Assembly: GCF_965363235.1 (NCBI RefSeq)
Contig: NC_134841.1
Location: forward strand, 30,843,440-30,907,439
Length of the DNA stretch: 64,000 nucleotides
DNA from: Mytilus galloprovincialis
Lineage: Eukaryota > Mollusca > Bivalvia > Mytilida > Mytilidae
Direction: 5' to 3'
The notes beneath the pieces were generated by a model that was not told the origin of the DNA, searched no databases, and saw nothing but the letters and a program-made list of their open reading frames with translations. The position numbers and the translations under genes are program-made. Within the stretch, counting starts at the first letter, position 1. The number at the start of each line of letters is the position of its first letter. Below are positions 22,571 through 34,440 of this stretch, piece by piece.

Positions 22571-23529
22571 ACATTTCAAATCCTCTGCGATCGTTTGCGG
22601 TATTTTCTTGAGAAACCCTGTTTTCGATCATCAAAAAGAAGTAGAAACTGCTTGAAAATGATTCTAGAACGCTTCATGATTGTTAAAATAAGTTTAATTC
22701 ACTTACAAAACAATTTTGAAACTTGCGATGTTTCAACAGGAAGTTTAAAAAGCACGCGTAAAGAAGAAACTAACCGGTGAGAGTCGAAATCCGTACATGA
22801 CAGATTTCACTTTGAAAATGAAACAGTTCCTTCCTTTTGTAGAACAGTCTTTAATATACCTATCACATTAATGTTTGAAGGGTCTTAAGCTTATACAAAC
22901 CATTTAAGTCGGCATGAAACACCAAAACGGAATGAACAATAACCGATTACGTTTTGTAGTTTACAAATTCTAAATGCATTGAAAAGAAACGAGAAATTTT
23001 GTAACGAAAGGTTTAGTTTTATATTTATCACTTTTAATTTGATATTAAATAGAAATAACTTATTAATATGGATGAGTTAAAATTATTAGTTTGAAAAATG
23101 ATGAAAGTGCCCTCTACAATATCAATAACAAAGATGGCGGAACGTAAACAAACCACCTCGCCGCGAATATTGAACTTGTTCTCTTATTTCTTGCTTATTG
23201 TACTCTATAGTCCGCACTCCTACTGGAAGGTCCAATTTTGGAGAATAAAACCGCGGACTATACAAGCCTTTCTATGGACAGGTCAACATTTTTGTTGTAA
23301 ATAAAATAAAGTATGTAAACTGGTTCCCGTCCGACTACAACACTTTGTTCGAGTGTATCGATATACAAGCAGATACCAGTTAGTTGGTAAAATAGTAAAT
23401 ATGAAACCGAGTGCGGTAGGCGGAGGCAATAATCGACTTCCTGTTGTTCTGGTCAATGGTATTGGAACAATGTCGCTGACCCGTTATTTTCCAAAAAATC
23501 AAATAGGATATTTTTTAAAAAGTACTTAC

Positions 23530-23687
23530 ATAGACACCTGTAATAAATGATCCAGAATAATATGGAACCCCAAAATATCCTCCATATACAACACCTACTA
23601 TTCCACAAATCAGTAAGGAACTGCCAAATATCATTTCTAAAATACCAATTATCTTAAACCTCTGAAATACTTCCTTGCTATCTGAAC
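23530..23687 (-). CDS. Four-span PPxY-tail protein, upstream exon (copy 1)
   Basis: A 158-nt exon with a TGTCTTTCAG acceptor and a GTAAGT donor. It begins in phase 1 (one base from an earlier exon) and ends on a codon boundary, joining in frame to the 75-nt exon at 18611-18685. It encodes SDSKEVFQRFKIIGILEMIF, a hydrophobic span (SSLLICGIVGVVYG), then a Gly/Tyr-rich loop and the start of span 2 (SGSFITGVY). A charged lead followed by K-I-I-G-I-L is typical of MS4A-like first spans. The exon with the start codon was not found upstream. Confidence 0.72.
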
Positions 23688-23918
23688 CTGAAAGACAAAA
23701 ATAAAAGCTACATTGACCTGACATTGTTTGCTGAAATTATCTAATTACTTGAAATACCTATTTTAATAACAAATCACTTTTGAGTTTTTGAGAAATTATC
23801 ATGTACATGTATACAATTATCATGAATTTTCAACTGATTCATTACGAATAAATGAGATTTCTATTCATGCCGTGTCAATGACAAAGTTAACAAGTTCGGT
23901 GTGAGCCAAGGCTCCGTT

Positions 23919-24023
23919 ATAGTTATTCCATGAGAACGCGGTGTGTCAGTGTAAGATCACCCCGATGGCCGGCGGACAGAGGGTGATCTAACTCTGACAC
24001 ACCAAGTCCGAATATGATAACTA
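23919..24023. repeat. Long hairpin with 23-bp arms
   Basis: The arms at 23940-23962 and 23981-24003 start GGTGTGTCAG and end CTGACACACC with few mismatches, around an 18-nt GC-rich loop. The weaker outer ends TAGTTAT (23919) and its complement also match. It is probably a small foldback element; no target duplication was found. It overlaps the place where the first exon of the gene might be expected. Confidence 0.6.
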
Positions 24024-24174
24024 TTTTACATTCCAGCTGTTTTGGATTAGACGAAAAACCATTTACAATTTATAAAATCTAGTTTAGAATGCCACACAGC
24101 CATTATAGTATACATTATATATTACTATATAATATATACCCTTTATGACCCCAAACACGATCTTTAAATATCAA

Positions 24175-24385
24175 ACTATGTCAACTCGCCCCACTGGCCA
24201 ATCGACACCAAATCGCCACATTCTAAAAACCGGCCCACTCGTGTTTACCAACTCGTCCCACTTATGAAAAAGGGTAAATTCCCATTGAACCATCAGTCTG
24301 ACAACTCGCCTTATTTATGAAAAGCGTTAAAATCCCACTGGATAAAGTCTGCCAACTCGCCCCACTTAGGAAAATATCTTGCTTC
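24175..24385. repeat. AACTCGCCCCACT-motif repeat cluster
   Basis: The motif AACTCGCCCCACT and close variants recur about seven times (for example near 24183, 24250, 24303 and 24353). It resembles the end regions of the elements at 20611 and 30099 in style but not in exact sequence. No inverted partner was seen in the window. Confidence 0.45.
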
Positions 24386-25545
24386 CTTTCAATATGTTAA
24401 ATTACTGACAGTTGGTACCCAGTCGTCCTGGTTAAGGGGAATGTGTCGTGGGTTGATATGCTAAAGGACTTGAGTTCGAATCCCAGCATAAACAATGGAA
24501 TTTTTCTACATAAATTTTGAAAGTGTGTCTTTTCTCAATAAATAATTCAAAGTTTTTAGGCATTCCCGCCAAAATGTTTCAAAACAACGGAAAGCATGCA
24601 AAAACAAAGAACCCAAGCTGGGGTGATCTGTTAGGGATGATCCGGCTCAGATCGCCCCTGGTAAAACAAAGGAGCTGGGATGTAAGTGTTGAAGGCCGTT
24701 CCTTGACCTATAATGGTTTACTTTTATCAATTATTACTTGGATGGAGAGTTGTCTCATTGGCACTCATACCACATCTTCCTATATCTAAGAATGTTTATG
24801 ATGATCAGCAAAGCATATCCCCACTCGTAAATTGACTTTTCGAAACATAAAGGACTATTGGTAATCTCTTTGTTTGAACATCAAAACAAAATTAATGTAT
24901 TGGCATTGTTTGAATTTCCATTGTTTATAACTTTTTAAACCAATCCCAACGTTTGGTGTACCGTTATGAAATTTTACGCAGAATCATTAGATTCTGAAAC
25001 GGCGAATTCAATGTATAAGTTACATTGAGTAGCCATCTGACAACTTCTTGTTATTGAGCTGCTGACCAAATACAAAGTCATTTTTGTTTAGAACCTTCTG
25101 AGATATAATTTTTTTAACATATTGAAAACTGAAAGTATCAGCAAATAGGAAGTTGGCAGATCCCAAAAGAGCTACATGTAACAACTCATGACTGTCAAAC
25201 AACAGACCCAATATAGAGTCATTTTTTTGTATATAAGTATAACGTGCATTTACAATTGCATTTTGTAAAAATCATATACATGTAATACACGAATTGTATT
25301 TGACCCTTGGTGTTTTTTTAATTTGTTTTGTGTATGTTATTTGTTTGTATTCACATATCACAGGCTGCTAATTTATGTACCTTCAATTCCTAAAATTTGC
25401 TGTTTTTGATGTGGATCCCAAACGGTTGATAACACTATAATTTTGGTAAAATACAAGCTCTAAATGGGTGAAATAGTTATGATAATATTAGATATTAGGT
25501 TTCATGATCAATCCACGAGACAGATCTTCTTTGTATATTGTTGAT
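24386..25545. other. Intergenic DNA with a family A tail
   Basis: Contains a family A 3' end at 24690-24785 (GGAGAGTTGTCTCATTGGCA) and a tRNA-like B-box word GAGTTCGAATCCC at about 24470. No gene is recognised. The open frame at 24517-24789 runs through the repeat and is not convincing. Confidence 0.45.
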
Positions 25546-25547
25546 AT

Positions 25548-25800
25548 GAGGTGCCTCGGTGGACTTCTGCTACTACAATCTCTAGCCAGTCAACACTGAG
25601 GTTGTGAGTTTGAACCCGGCTCGTGTGGGTGCACTCAACTCTAATCTTAATTGACTAGGATTGTCAGTTTATATATCGAAGTTCAGTGGGTTTTTTTTTG
25701 GCACTCCGGCTCCCTTCACCAATGAAAATTGCCGCCACGAAGTAGTCCAAATGGCACTTAAAAGTGGCGTTTAAGCACTAACAATCAATTAATCAATATT
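25548..25800 (+). mobile_element. tRNA-derived SINE, degenerate
   Basis: The head has an A-box-like GGTGCCTCGGTGGAC and a B-box-like GAGTTTGAACCC about 55 nt later, as in RNA polymerase III promoters from tRNA. The 3' end finishes in ATCAATTAATCAATA-type short repeats. The head resembles the better-preserved one at 53985-54076 (-). It is diverged from a functional promoter. Confidence 0.6.
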
Positions 25801-28700
25801 GTTGATATGTTTATCTCATTCTAAATTGAACAGAAGAGTAACCAAGGCTTTAATATTGAGGAAAGGAACTCATCCTGAAAAGTTTACCAACAATGTATCC
25901 ATCTAAGAAATGGGTTCAAGATCGGGTGACTATATCTGACTGTCAAGGTCTATTATAAACATTCTCCATACAGGTTATATTTTATCCCCTAGAAAATCAG
26001 ATGAAATTTAGAAATGACATTCAGGTTGCTTTTATAAAAAAATAGCACAGCTGTGGCTGTCTGTGAAAAAAATATTTGGATACTTAATAGTACTTACCCT
26101 CTTGGGTGGAACTGTCTGCCATTTTAACCAAATCAGCTTATATATGTTTTTCAATATCAACTTGTGTAATATTCAGTTATCTTTTATACTGAAAAATGAA
26201 ATTCTGTTATGTAATTCCCAGCACTGGTGTCTCATCTTAGATCATCTTATATAGAAAAAAATCATATATATTCAGAAAAATAGTTCTATGCAGCATTTTA
26301 AAATGTTATAAATTACTTTAAGTTCATCATTACAAATAGACAAAAATGGCTATATGTGTTACATCTGAAAACTACTGTGAGTAAAGACTTACCTATCCAG
26401 TTTGAAACGTTTTAATGTCTGGCATCAACTAGATATTACATAAACGTTAAATGCAATTTATATTTTAAAATGACAAAATCTTTCTTGAATTTTAATTGGC
26501 ATTTATTTTCGATCCTGCTGAAGGTGTAAAAATGAATTAATTTTGGTACAACTTTGAGATGTTCCCTCTCAGGTAACAACTGTTTTGTATTGTATTGATT
26601 GTACTTGATTGGCATGGACAATAGACAGACAATAGATATCTACACAGCTATAAGTGAGCTAAAGGGTATAACTGAGTGGACAGTATCAAATGCAATTCAG
26701 GTGTTTGTTTAATTTTACACCTTCTGCAGGAACAGAAAAAATGAATGCCCATTCAAATCCACAAAACACTTTATCTTTCTGAAATGCAAAATGTGTTTAA
26801 CTTCTATAAATATATCTAGTGGATGCCAGGGTCTTAAAACTTTCCAAACTGCACAGGTAAGTCTGTACACGAGTAGTCTTTGAGGCATAAATATAGCTAT
26901 ATTTGTCCATTTGTTAAATGAACCTTATTTCCTGTCAAAGAACATGTAAATAAAGTAAACAGTATTATACTGCTGTTCAAAATTCATAAATCAATTGAGA
27001 GAAAAACAAACCCAGGTTACAAACTGAAACCAAGTGAAACACATCAACTATAAGAGAAAAACAACAGAAACAAAAGAAATACTGAAGTGCAACAAAATAA
27101 ACGACAATGCAACATACAAAAAGAAATTATTACATGTAGGTAACATCTGTCATATTCCTGATTGGGTACAAAACATTTGAAGAACAATGATGGGTTGAAC
27201 CAGGTTTTGAGGCTAGCCAAACCTCACACTTTTGAAAGACAAGAATAGAAATAAAGTAAAACACTTGCATACAAATATAATGTAGGTCTTACGATACATC
27301 ACACTTAAACAATATGAAAATAAATACTTTCAAAGCTATTTGAAGCAATGATGCTGTCCATTCGTTTTATGTGTTTGAGCTTTTGATTTTGCCATTCAAT
27401 TTGGGACTTTCCGTTATGAATTTTCCTTTGATTTAAGTATTATTGTGATTTTACTTTTTATAATACGTACACATGCATATAATTATCAGAAAACAAAACT
27501 AGCTTAACTTTTTTATCAGTTGGAAATCTATAATGAAATGCACATTTGGTCACTTATATAACTGTTATATAAATATAAACATTTCGGTTTTCCTGTTGTT
27601 TCATTGTTCTCTTATAGTTGATGGGTTTCCCTCGGTTTTTGTTTGTAACCCGGATTTGTTTTCTTTCAATCGATTTATGACTTTCAAAATCAAATGAGTT
27701 ATTTTTAATGCAAATTTTTCAAGAACTTGCGTGACTTTATGCAATGGCAAACAAATTTTCATTCAAGTGTAAACATATCTGTTGCAAAATAAATTCCACA
27801 ATCAGAAATATACACTGGGACCTAAAATGTAACTCTACTAAATGTTAAACTTTTATTTCTATTTCTCAAAAATTCCTGCTGGCTGCAATATTTAAACCTC
27901 TTGTTTATAAAATTTAAAACAGCATGTAGGACCATGTTTCTTGATAAAAACATTGCATTCCTTGAATCATTGTACATGTACCTTGATGTTTAAATGGCCA
28001 AATCATTTAATTTGTATTATTTTTCTTCAATTGGTGCCCACAGCAATGTCATTAGAGGTGTGACGTCAATTGTCAAGTGATGTCATTGTTGAACATCAAA
28101 AACTTAAAGCTGTTGTATTTTGTGGCATACAAATGCAACGATATAAAATTATCAGCAGTAAGATGGTTAAGAATGAACCCATTTCCACTTTTGATATTTA
28201 GCTATATTCTTCCCATAATGACCCTTGATTTTTCTCCAATTACCTCCTGGTGTCAGGGCAACTTGTGTGGTTTAAAATATTGGCCCACATATTTGCATAC
28301 AAGTGTAAATACTTCTAAAGTTATAGTCAGTGAATGACCAAATCAAAACATTGAGAGATTGAAACACAGAAGGGAATCAGAGATCTATTTTGATATTGAT
28401 AATTTTTTTACATAATGAAATGTTTCCTTGTTTGAACTCATCTAAATGTTATAACGTCTTAATCCCTGCAACAGAGAATTTGCAGATCTACGCAATACTG
28501 CTACTGGTAACAGGGTAGACAAAAGGTAAAAGTAGAGGACTTACTATGGTTATATACTATTAACATTTGTTCCTGACTTCCTGTTACCAATAAACTAAAG
28601 ACAAAAGTAAACGAACTACAATGTACCCAGGGAATTACTTGATGTCAGCTTTAGTCTTTATTAGAAAGAAAGAAAAATGCTAAATATCATGAATTGCTAT
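25801..28700. other. Intergenic DNA with diverged repeat copies
   Basis: A diverged relative of the 359-bp element lies at about 26945-27180 (-), a family B copy at 27350-27460, and a fragment matching 59300-59370 at about 27605-27690. Otherwise no gene, RNA or structured repeat is recognised. Confidence 0.45.
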
Positions 28701-28704
28701 CTAA

Positions 28705-28790
28705 TACCCCGTTCACACTATGCCCTTTTAAACCGGAATCGACCCGAATTAATTAATGCGGGTTAAATTTAGGTAGTGTGAACGCCTTAA
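28705..28790. repeat. Short inverted repeat CGTTCACACTA
   Basis: CGTTCACACTA near 28707 faces its complement TAGTGTGAACG near 28774. GTGTGAAC/GTTCACAC termini are common in small DNA transposons, but I saw no target duplication and the right boundary is uncertain. Confidence 0.35.
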
Positions 28791-30098
28791 CCCGGATCTA
28801 AATTACCCCTCATTTAAGGTGGAGTAAATTTGGGGTGAACCTGGGTTAACTACCTCACTTCTAAATGTGAACGCAAAATGAAGTTAATGTGAGGATGTTG
28901 CTATAGTGACGTCTGCTTAAATACGCCTTCAATGTGACGTAATTATTTCGTGACGTCATATATCGAATGACCTCATATTTTGACAGACGTCCAGTTATCG
29001 TATTTACTAGGTCACGAATTATATAAACAATATAAGTGTATAAATCTTTGTTAAAAAAACTGCATGTTGACTAACGATGAAACCTATATCATCTTTTCTA
29101 AGTCTATCGCTTTTTTGTGTAAAAATGGGTTCGATTTGGATAATGTGACGATATTCGAAAACACGGAAAGTGGTTGATGGATTTTGATGGTGATCGAACT
29201 CCCCAAAGCGGCCAGGAGTGCAGCAAAAAAAAAAGCTTTAAATTTTATCAAAATACATGACATTATCAAGATTGCAACTTTAAATATATCTTCTATATTT
29301 TTCTCTATAAGTACTGTTTGTTTTGATTTGCTTATGACAAATGCATGAGCAGGGTTATTTGAATTCATCATAATTTTACAATTTCCAAATAAGACAGTTT
29401 TTGAAATTGACCCAAATATAAACTATGGGCAATTTTAAGGGAGGACATTTAGTCCGAATACTTATGATTTCTTTAAAGGCTTTTATTATTATAATAATAG
29501 CCTTTAAAGACGTCATAATTATTTGAACAAAATAACACATGTAATAATAGCCTTCAAGACATCATAATTATTTTATCTGGAGGACCTTATGCTTCTTTTT
29601 TTTATACACCTTATTGCTATAAGAGACATATAATACATGTATTATATGTCTCTGTTGCTATTTATCAACCATTACTGGACATCACAAATATGACAAAGGT
29701 TACCATCAAATTTTGACGTCATAATACAAATCTGAAGCCACACTGGAAAAGTGATTGTTGTATGACGTCAATAGTTCATGCGGAACAAATTCTCAGATTT
29801 CCAAATAGTGATAAGGTGTATTGTCAGGTGTGTTCTAATCTACTACTGCATTGGTTATGATATATGTGTGCTTTAATATTTTAACTGTTTAACTCTTTTG
29901 AATGCCTGTTTAAATCAAGGTTTTAAGTTAATAGTACTACGGCTTGTTTAGTGGGTTGTACGAGGATAGTGACCGTCATTGAGAATAAAACCTCATCGGA
30001 CCCACAAAACAAACCCTGTGATGCCATGGGGGATAACCCCCTAAATAGGGATTAGCAGGTGACGGGCCACGTCTGAGACTGAGGATCCAATAATATAT
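28791..30098. other. Intergenic DNA with two palindromes
   Basis: No gene. A 41-nt near-palindrome lies at 29470-29510 (TCTTTAAAGGC ends) and a perfect 32-nt palindrome at 29622-29653 (AGAGACATATAATACA and its complement). The 95-codon minus frame at 29084-29371 is not recognised. Confidence 0.45.
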
Positions 30099-30912
30099 AA
30101 AGAATTCTAGTCAATTCATTCCAAGTCCGATTCGTTCCAAACCAGTTCATTCCAGATTTGGACAATTCGTACCACCTGATTTGGTTTATTATTAATCAGA
30201 CTTAACAATTTGTTCCAACTGATTTAGTTCATTATTAATCAGACTCATTCAACAATTTTTTCCAACTTTTTTTAAATGTATATGTCGGTAAATCACAGTA
30301 TTTGTGTAAATCAACCCACAGTGCACGGCAAGAATCATCAATTTCATGTAATTTTTTATGTATATTTCATTTAAAAGATCGTTTTTCCATCAGACTTAAC
30401 AATTTGTTCCAACTTTCTTATACTGTATATGTCCGTATATCACTGTATTTGTGTAAATCGACCTACAGTGCACGGCAAAAATCATCAATTTCTTGTAAAC
30501 GTTTTTCAGTAATATCTTTGAAGATCTTTGTAGAAATGTTACTCTTGTAATATAATATAACATGATATTGGTTTCATAATCAATTGAATGCATGCAAAAT
30601 GTGCTAAATACTTTTAGCTGGTTATACTGACATATGACTGAGATATGGGGTCTTTCGGTTATCACATAAAATTGTATTATAAAATCATGCTTCTAAGATT
30701 TTTTTTTAATGTATTTATGTACATTATATATATAAGTACAGCATTATATATTAAAATAATAAGGCCATTTAAATGGTTAATATTGTTTAATACTGTTCTT
30801 GAATAAGTTGGAACGACTGACCAGTTTTTGAAAAAGTTGGAACGAACTGTCCAAGCAACTTGGGACGAATTTGTATAGACGAATCGGAGTTGGATCGAAT
30901 TATCTAGCAAAT
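30099..30912. mobile_element. Element with inverted iteron-like ends (ATTCGTTCCAA type)
   Basis: The left end starts AAAGAATTCTAGTCAA (30099-30114), identical to the left end of the element at 20611. It is followed by repeats of ATTCGTTCCAA-like motifs to about 30270. The right end (about 30795-30907) carries the same motifs inverted and closes in CTAG (30904-30907). An internal direct repeat of about 110 bp lies at 30270-30375 and 30412-30500. There is no transposase. It is likely a non-autonomous DNA transposon. Confidence 0.65.
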
Positions 30913-32400
30913 TTACCTGACCATATCGGGAAATGGGTATTCAGTCGGATCTTAACACGTACTTGTGATTTGTTTAAAACCGGTTTTGATAAAAAAAATA
31001 AACGAAGAAATTAATGTCGAAATGTTCAGGAATTAATTAAATCCGTATTTCGGTAAGATGGTGCAAGCATACGATTTTTATTGCGCCTTTCACTTTGAGA
31101 AGCCAATAATATTTAACTACTTTATTCAAATTATATTGTGTAAAAACGTTAATTATGAGCTATGAAAGTCAAGTGGCTCGAGCATTTTTCTAAGGAAGTT
31201 TTAAAAAATTGCAATGAAATATTTTAACAGTGGGTTAGCTTTCACTAGTCTTCAATATCTATAGATTAACAACTTTTGGTTATATTTATAATTTAGAATC
31301 ATCATTAAAGGTGGAGCACGATTGCACAGTTAATTAATTATATTGATGTGCCATTTGTATGCAAGAGTGACATTCCGTTGTATTATGTGCCAATTCGAAA
31401 AAGTTATGCGAGTATTGTCCCCCTTTAAAAGGTTCATTATTTTATAATTAAATTTAGGTTTCTGATATAATTTTGAATAATTACAAAATGTATCAATTCA
31501 ATATATTTCAGTTTTTTGTTATTGGTGTATCAAAAACATTGATGTACGAATATAATTTCATAAATTTGAAACGTTTAAAATGATTACATACCAATATACA
31601 GAAACGTTCATCATCTTTGAAAAACACTATGATTGAAAATCGAATTATTTATCTTCCCTTGGTGATAGATTGATTGGGAAATGAACCAGAGTTATCTCAT
31701 GGTAATAGGGATTAGCAAGCAATTTTAAATTGTAGCTTATTCAACGTTAAAACAATTTTCCACTATAGACGAATGTAACTTAATACAAATATAAGGACTT
31801 TGTTAGCTAAATCTACACATTTTATTAGATATTATGATTTTTTATTGCAATAGATTAATTTGCTAAATCATCCAGATACCTATATAAACAAACTTACTTC
31901 ACAAATAAATTTCATTCTAGTCTAAAATCTCACTGTTAGTAAAGACTCGATGTCTACTAACTTCTTCTTTTACTTATTCTATCGGGTTACAAGAGCGCAA
32001 TTATTTGTTTAAATTTTACCGGCAAGTTTTTTTACCCCAAGATGGTACTCAGAATAGAATCCTATACGGCTTCTGATTGGTTGATACAGGATTGGAATTA
32101 TATTTAATCGAAAGCTTATCCAATTAGGTTTAAAAATTGCCGAAAATCATATTTACATTTTACGAAGTATAGAAAATATCTTCAGTTTCTGCACGTCGGA
32201 GCCATTAAAAATATGCCTGTTTCATTAAGCGAAAAAAGTAGACGATTTTTTTCAACTGCATTTTAAGTCAATTTGAGCCGCATTACGAATAATTGCGCTC
32301 TTGTAACCATCGGTGTGCGTATTCAATAACAGGATACAAATAAACAGTTGATAAATGTAAACAAACTATTACCTGATTACTATTTCCGAAGTTAGATTAT
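30913..32400. other. AT-rich intergenic DNA, no gene seen
   Basis: No coding region, RNA gene or repeat structure is recognised. Confidence 0.45.
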
Positions 32401-32403
32401 TTG

Positions 32404-33775
32404 GGTCTCACTAATTAGCGACAACAAGCGTCAAGAAGCGACAACAAGCGTCAACAAGGGACAAGAAGCGACAACAAAAACTATTTTAGCGACAACAAGC
32501 GACAAGAAGACTACTTAGCGACAAGAAAACATTTTTTTTTATTAGATATAAAGAAATTTGTATTTAATGTTTTTATTTTAAATATACGAGCAGATATATC
32601 TAATTAAAATGTTTTATTATATAGATAGACGAAGAAATGAAACATTTGTGAGAAAGAAAGAGATTGTGAAGTTTATATTAGTATATTGGTAGATGAAGAA
32701 ATTTAACATTTGTGAAAAAGAAAGAGATTGAGCTTCTTTTTTTTATTTTTAAATATGAAGAATATATATAAGATAATGTATGCATCTGTTTTCATCAAAG
32801 TCAAAGTATGAATAAACGAATGGAGATATATATGGAGCAGGCATAATGGAATATAATATTTTGATTCATTTGCTTAATACTATGCTCTAAGTGTACTCTT
32901 GTTATGTCAATTCGATGCTTTATTTGTAGAACTTTCAGCCACGCTTTGCCATCTTTATTATTTAAGCGTGTTTCCAGACCCCACGACCGTGACGAGGACG
33001 TCGGGTTCTACCTTGGGGTCCATATACAGATCACGTGCTTTTGCGAAAAAAAAAAAAACAAAAAAAAAGGTCAACTTTCCTTTGAAGGATTTATTGAAAC
33101 AAAAACATGAAATATTATTTCCTTTCTAACAGTATAATTCATTGTTCTTGATAGGAACAACATTAGATGTGGCTTCACCCTAAGGTAATAACAGTACACA
33201 CAATGTGGAACATCAAATGAGATTAACGAGTCGCGTGTCCCTTGTTTTATTGCTACAATAACATCCAATTAACACCTTCAACTTTGTACACGCGTCAGAC
33301 TATACAATTACACGCGCCAGAATATACAATCATTGTAAATAGTGAACACCTGTTGAAAACTCAAGATTGACATTAATTTCCTTTCATCTTCAATCAATAT
33401 GCATAAACATGATAAATATCGTTTAATGAAGCAATAAACAAATAAAAAGATGAAAACATTCACATTTCAATTGTCTTTTCCTTCTGTTTGGTTTCAGTTC
33501 TTTGTATTTCACAATTTGTGTCAAGATTTTCAGGACAATGATGCACAAGTAATATGTTCTAAAACACAAGGAAAAGTAATCTCATAATACAATAATTAAA
33601 CGTAATACTGGCTGTTATTCATAATAGATGATAAAATATTATGTAAATAATGTTTCATTTTTTTCTATCAATTTTAACTTTCTTGTCGCTAAAATTATTT
33701 TCTATTGCATATTCTTTTAAAATTTATTGCAATAATTAATTTTTAAAAAAATGTTTTCTTGTCGCTAAATAGTTT
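32404..33775. mobile_element. Element bounded by inverted TTAGCGACAAGAAAACA repeats
   Basis: Inverted repeats of 28 bp at 32511-32538 and 33744-33771 differ at one base. AGCGACAA and GCGTCAA words repeat outward of the left arm (32416-32510), and another inverted word lies at 33675-33695. The interior is AT-rich and holds a duplicated GAAAGAAAGAGATTG block near 32655 and 32720. No transposase. The short frames at 32899-33129 look incidental. Confidence 0.6.
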
Positions 33776-34029
33776 TGGTAGTGGGGAGTGAAACGATGTG
33801 TTATGGTTCATTCATATGCTTGTCATTATATATTTAGGAGCACCGCACTATCAATATAAAAAGTATATGAAGATGTAACCTTAAAAACACATATTTCATT
33901 TGTCTAAATATTCTTATCAATTATGGACTTTTGACGAGGTCAATACGTTATATACGGAACTGTAAATAGATTATATTAACAGAGGATGAAGTGGATGGAT
34001 GTGATTGCAAAGTAGTCTCCTCCCAGCAG

Positions 34030-34440
34030 GCACAGCAACGTTGATTCATTATTGAATAAACGTAAGATTTCAACGTTGAATCAATGTTGAAAAGTAGTGT
34101 TGGATTGAAAATTGATATGACGTTGAAAATATAACGTTTATTCAACGTCAGCGTCCAACGTTGAAATTAGGTTGAATTTTGGTCTAAATTTGGTCGATGT
34201 ATGTTGAAAACAAGTCGATTGCTGGTTGAAATGTGGTCAATATAAGTTGAAAACAAGTCGAATGTTGGTTGACTTGTGGTTGTTGCATGTTAAAATCAGG
34301 TCGAATGTTGGTTGAACTGTGGTCAGTATATGTTAAAAATAGGTGGAAATTGTGGCCAAGTAGACTGTTAATGAGGTAAATGTTAAGAATAGGATGTTGA
34401 ACATTGGTTGAATTGAGGTTTGTTAACAACTGAAATCATT
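34030..34440. repeat. Degenerate tandem repeat with AACGTTGA palindromes
   Basis: CAACGTTGA and ATTCAACG words open the block. A loose repeat of about 47 bp then follows (GTTGAAA-AAGTCGAATG-TTGGTTGA-TGTGGTC) four to five times, decaying toward 34430. Non-coding. Confidence 0.55.

Larger units (their letters stand above)
18686..23529 (-). other. Long intron of copy 1 gene, filled with repeats
   Basis: This 4.8-kb intron links the 75-nt exon to the upstream exon at 23530-23687. It holds a family B repeat (18977-19118), a GATCGTGG-rich repeat (about 19320-20175), and the inverted-end element at 20611-22570 with a GCTCACC-family element nested in it. Between 22571 and 23529 nothing is recognised. 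Confidence 0.65.

Noticed and set aside
24424..24500. Possible tRNA gene with GAGTTCGAATCCC
   Set aside because: Only the B-box word fits; no acceptor stem, D arm or anticodon arm can be drawn.
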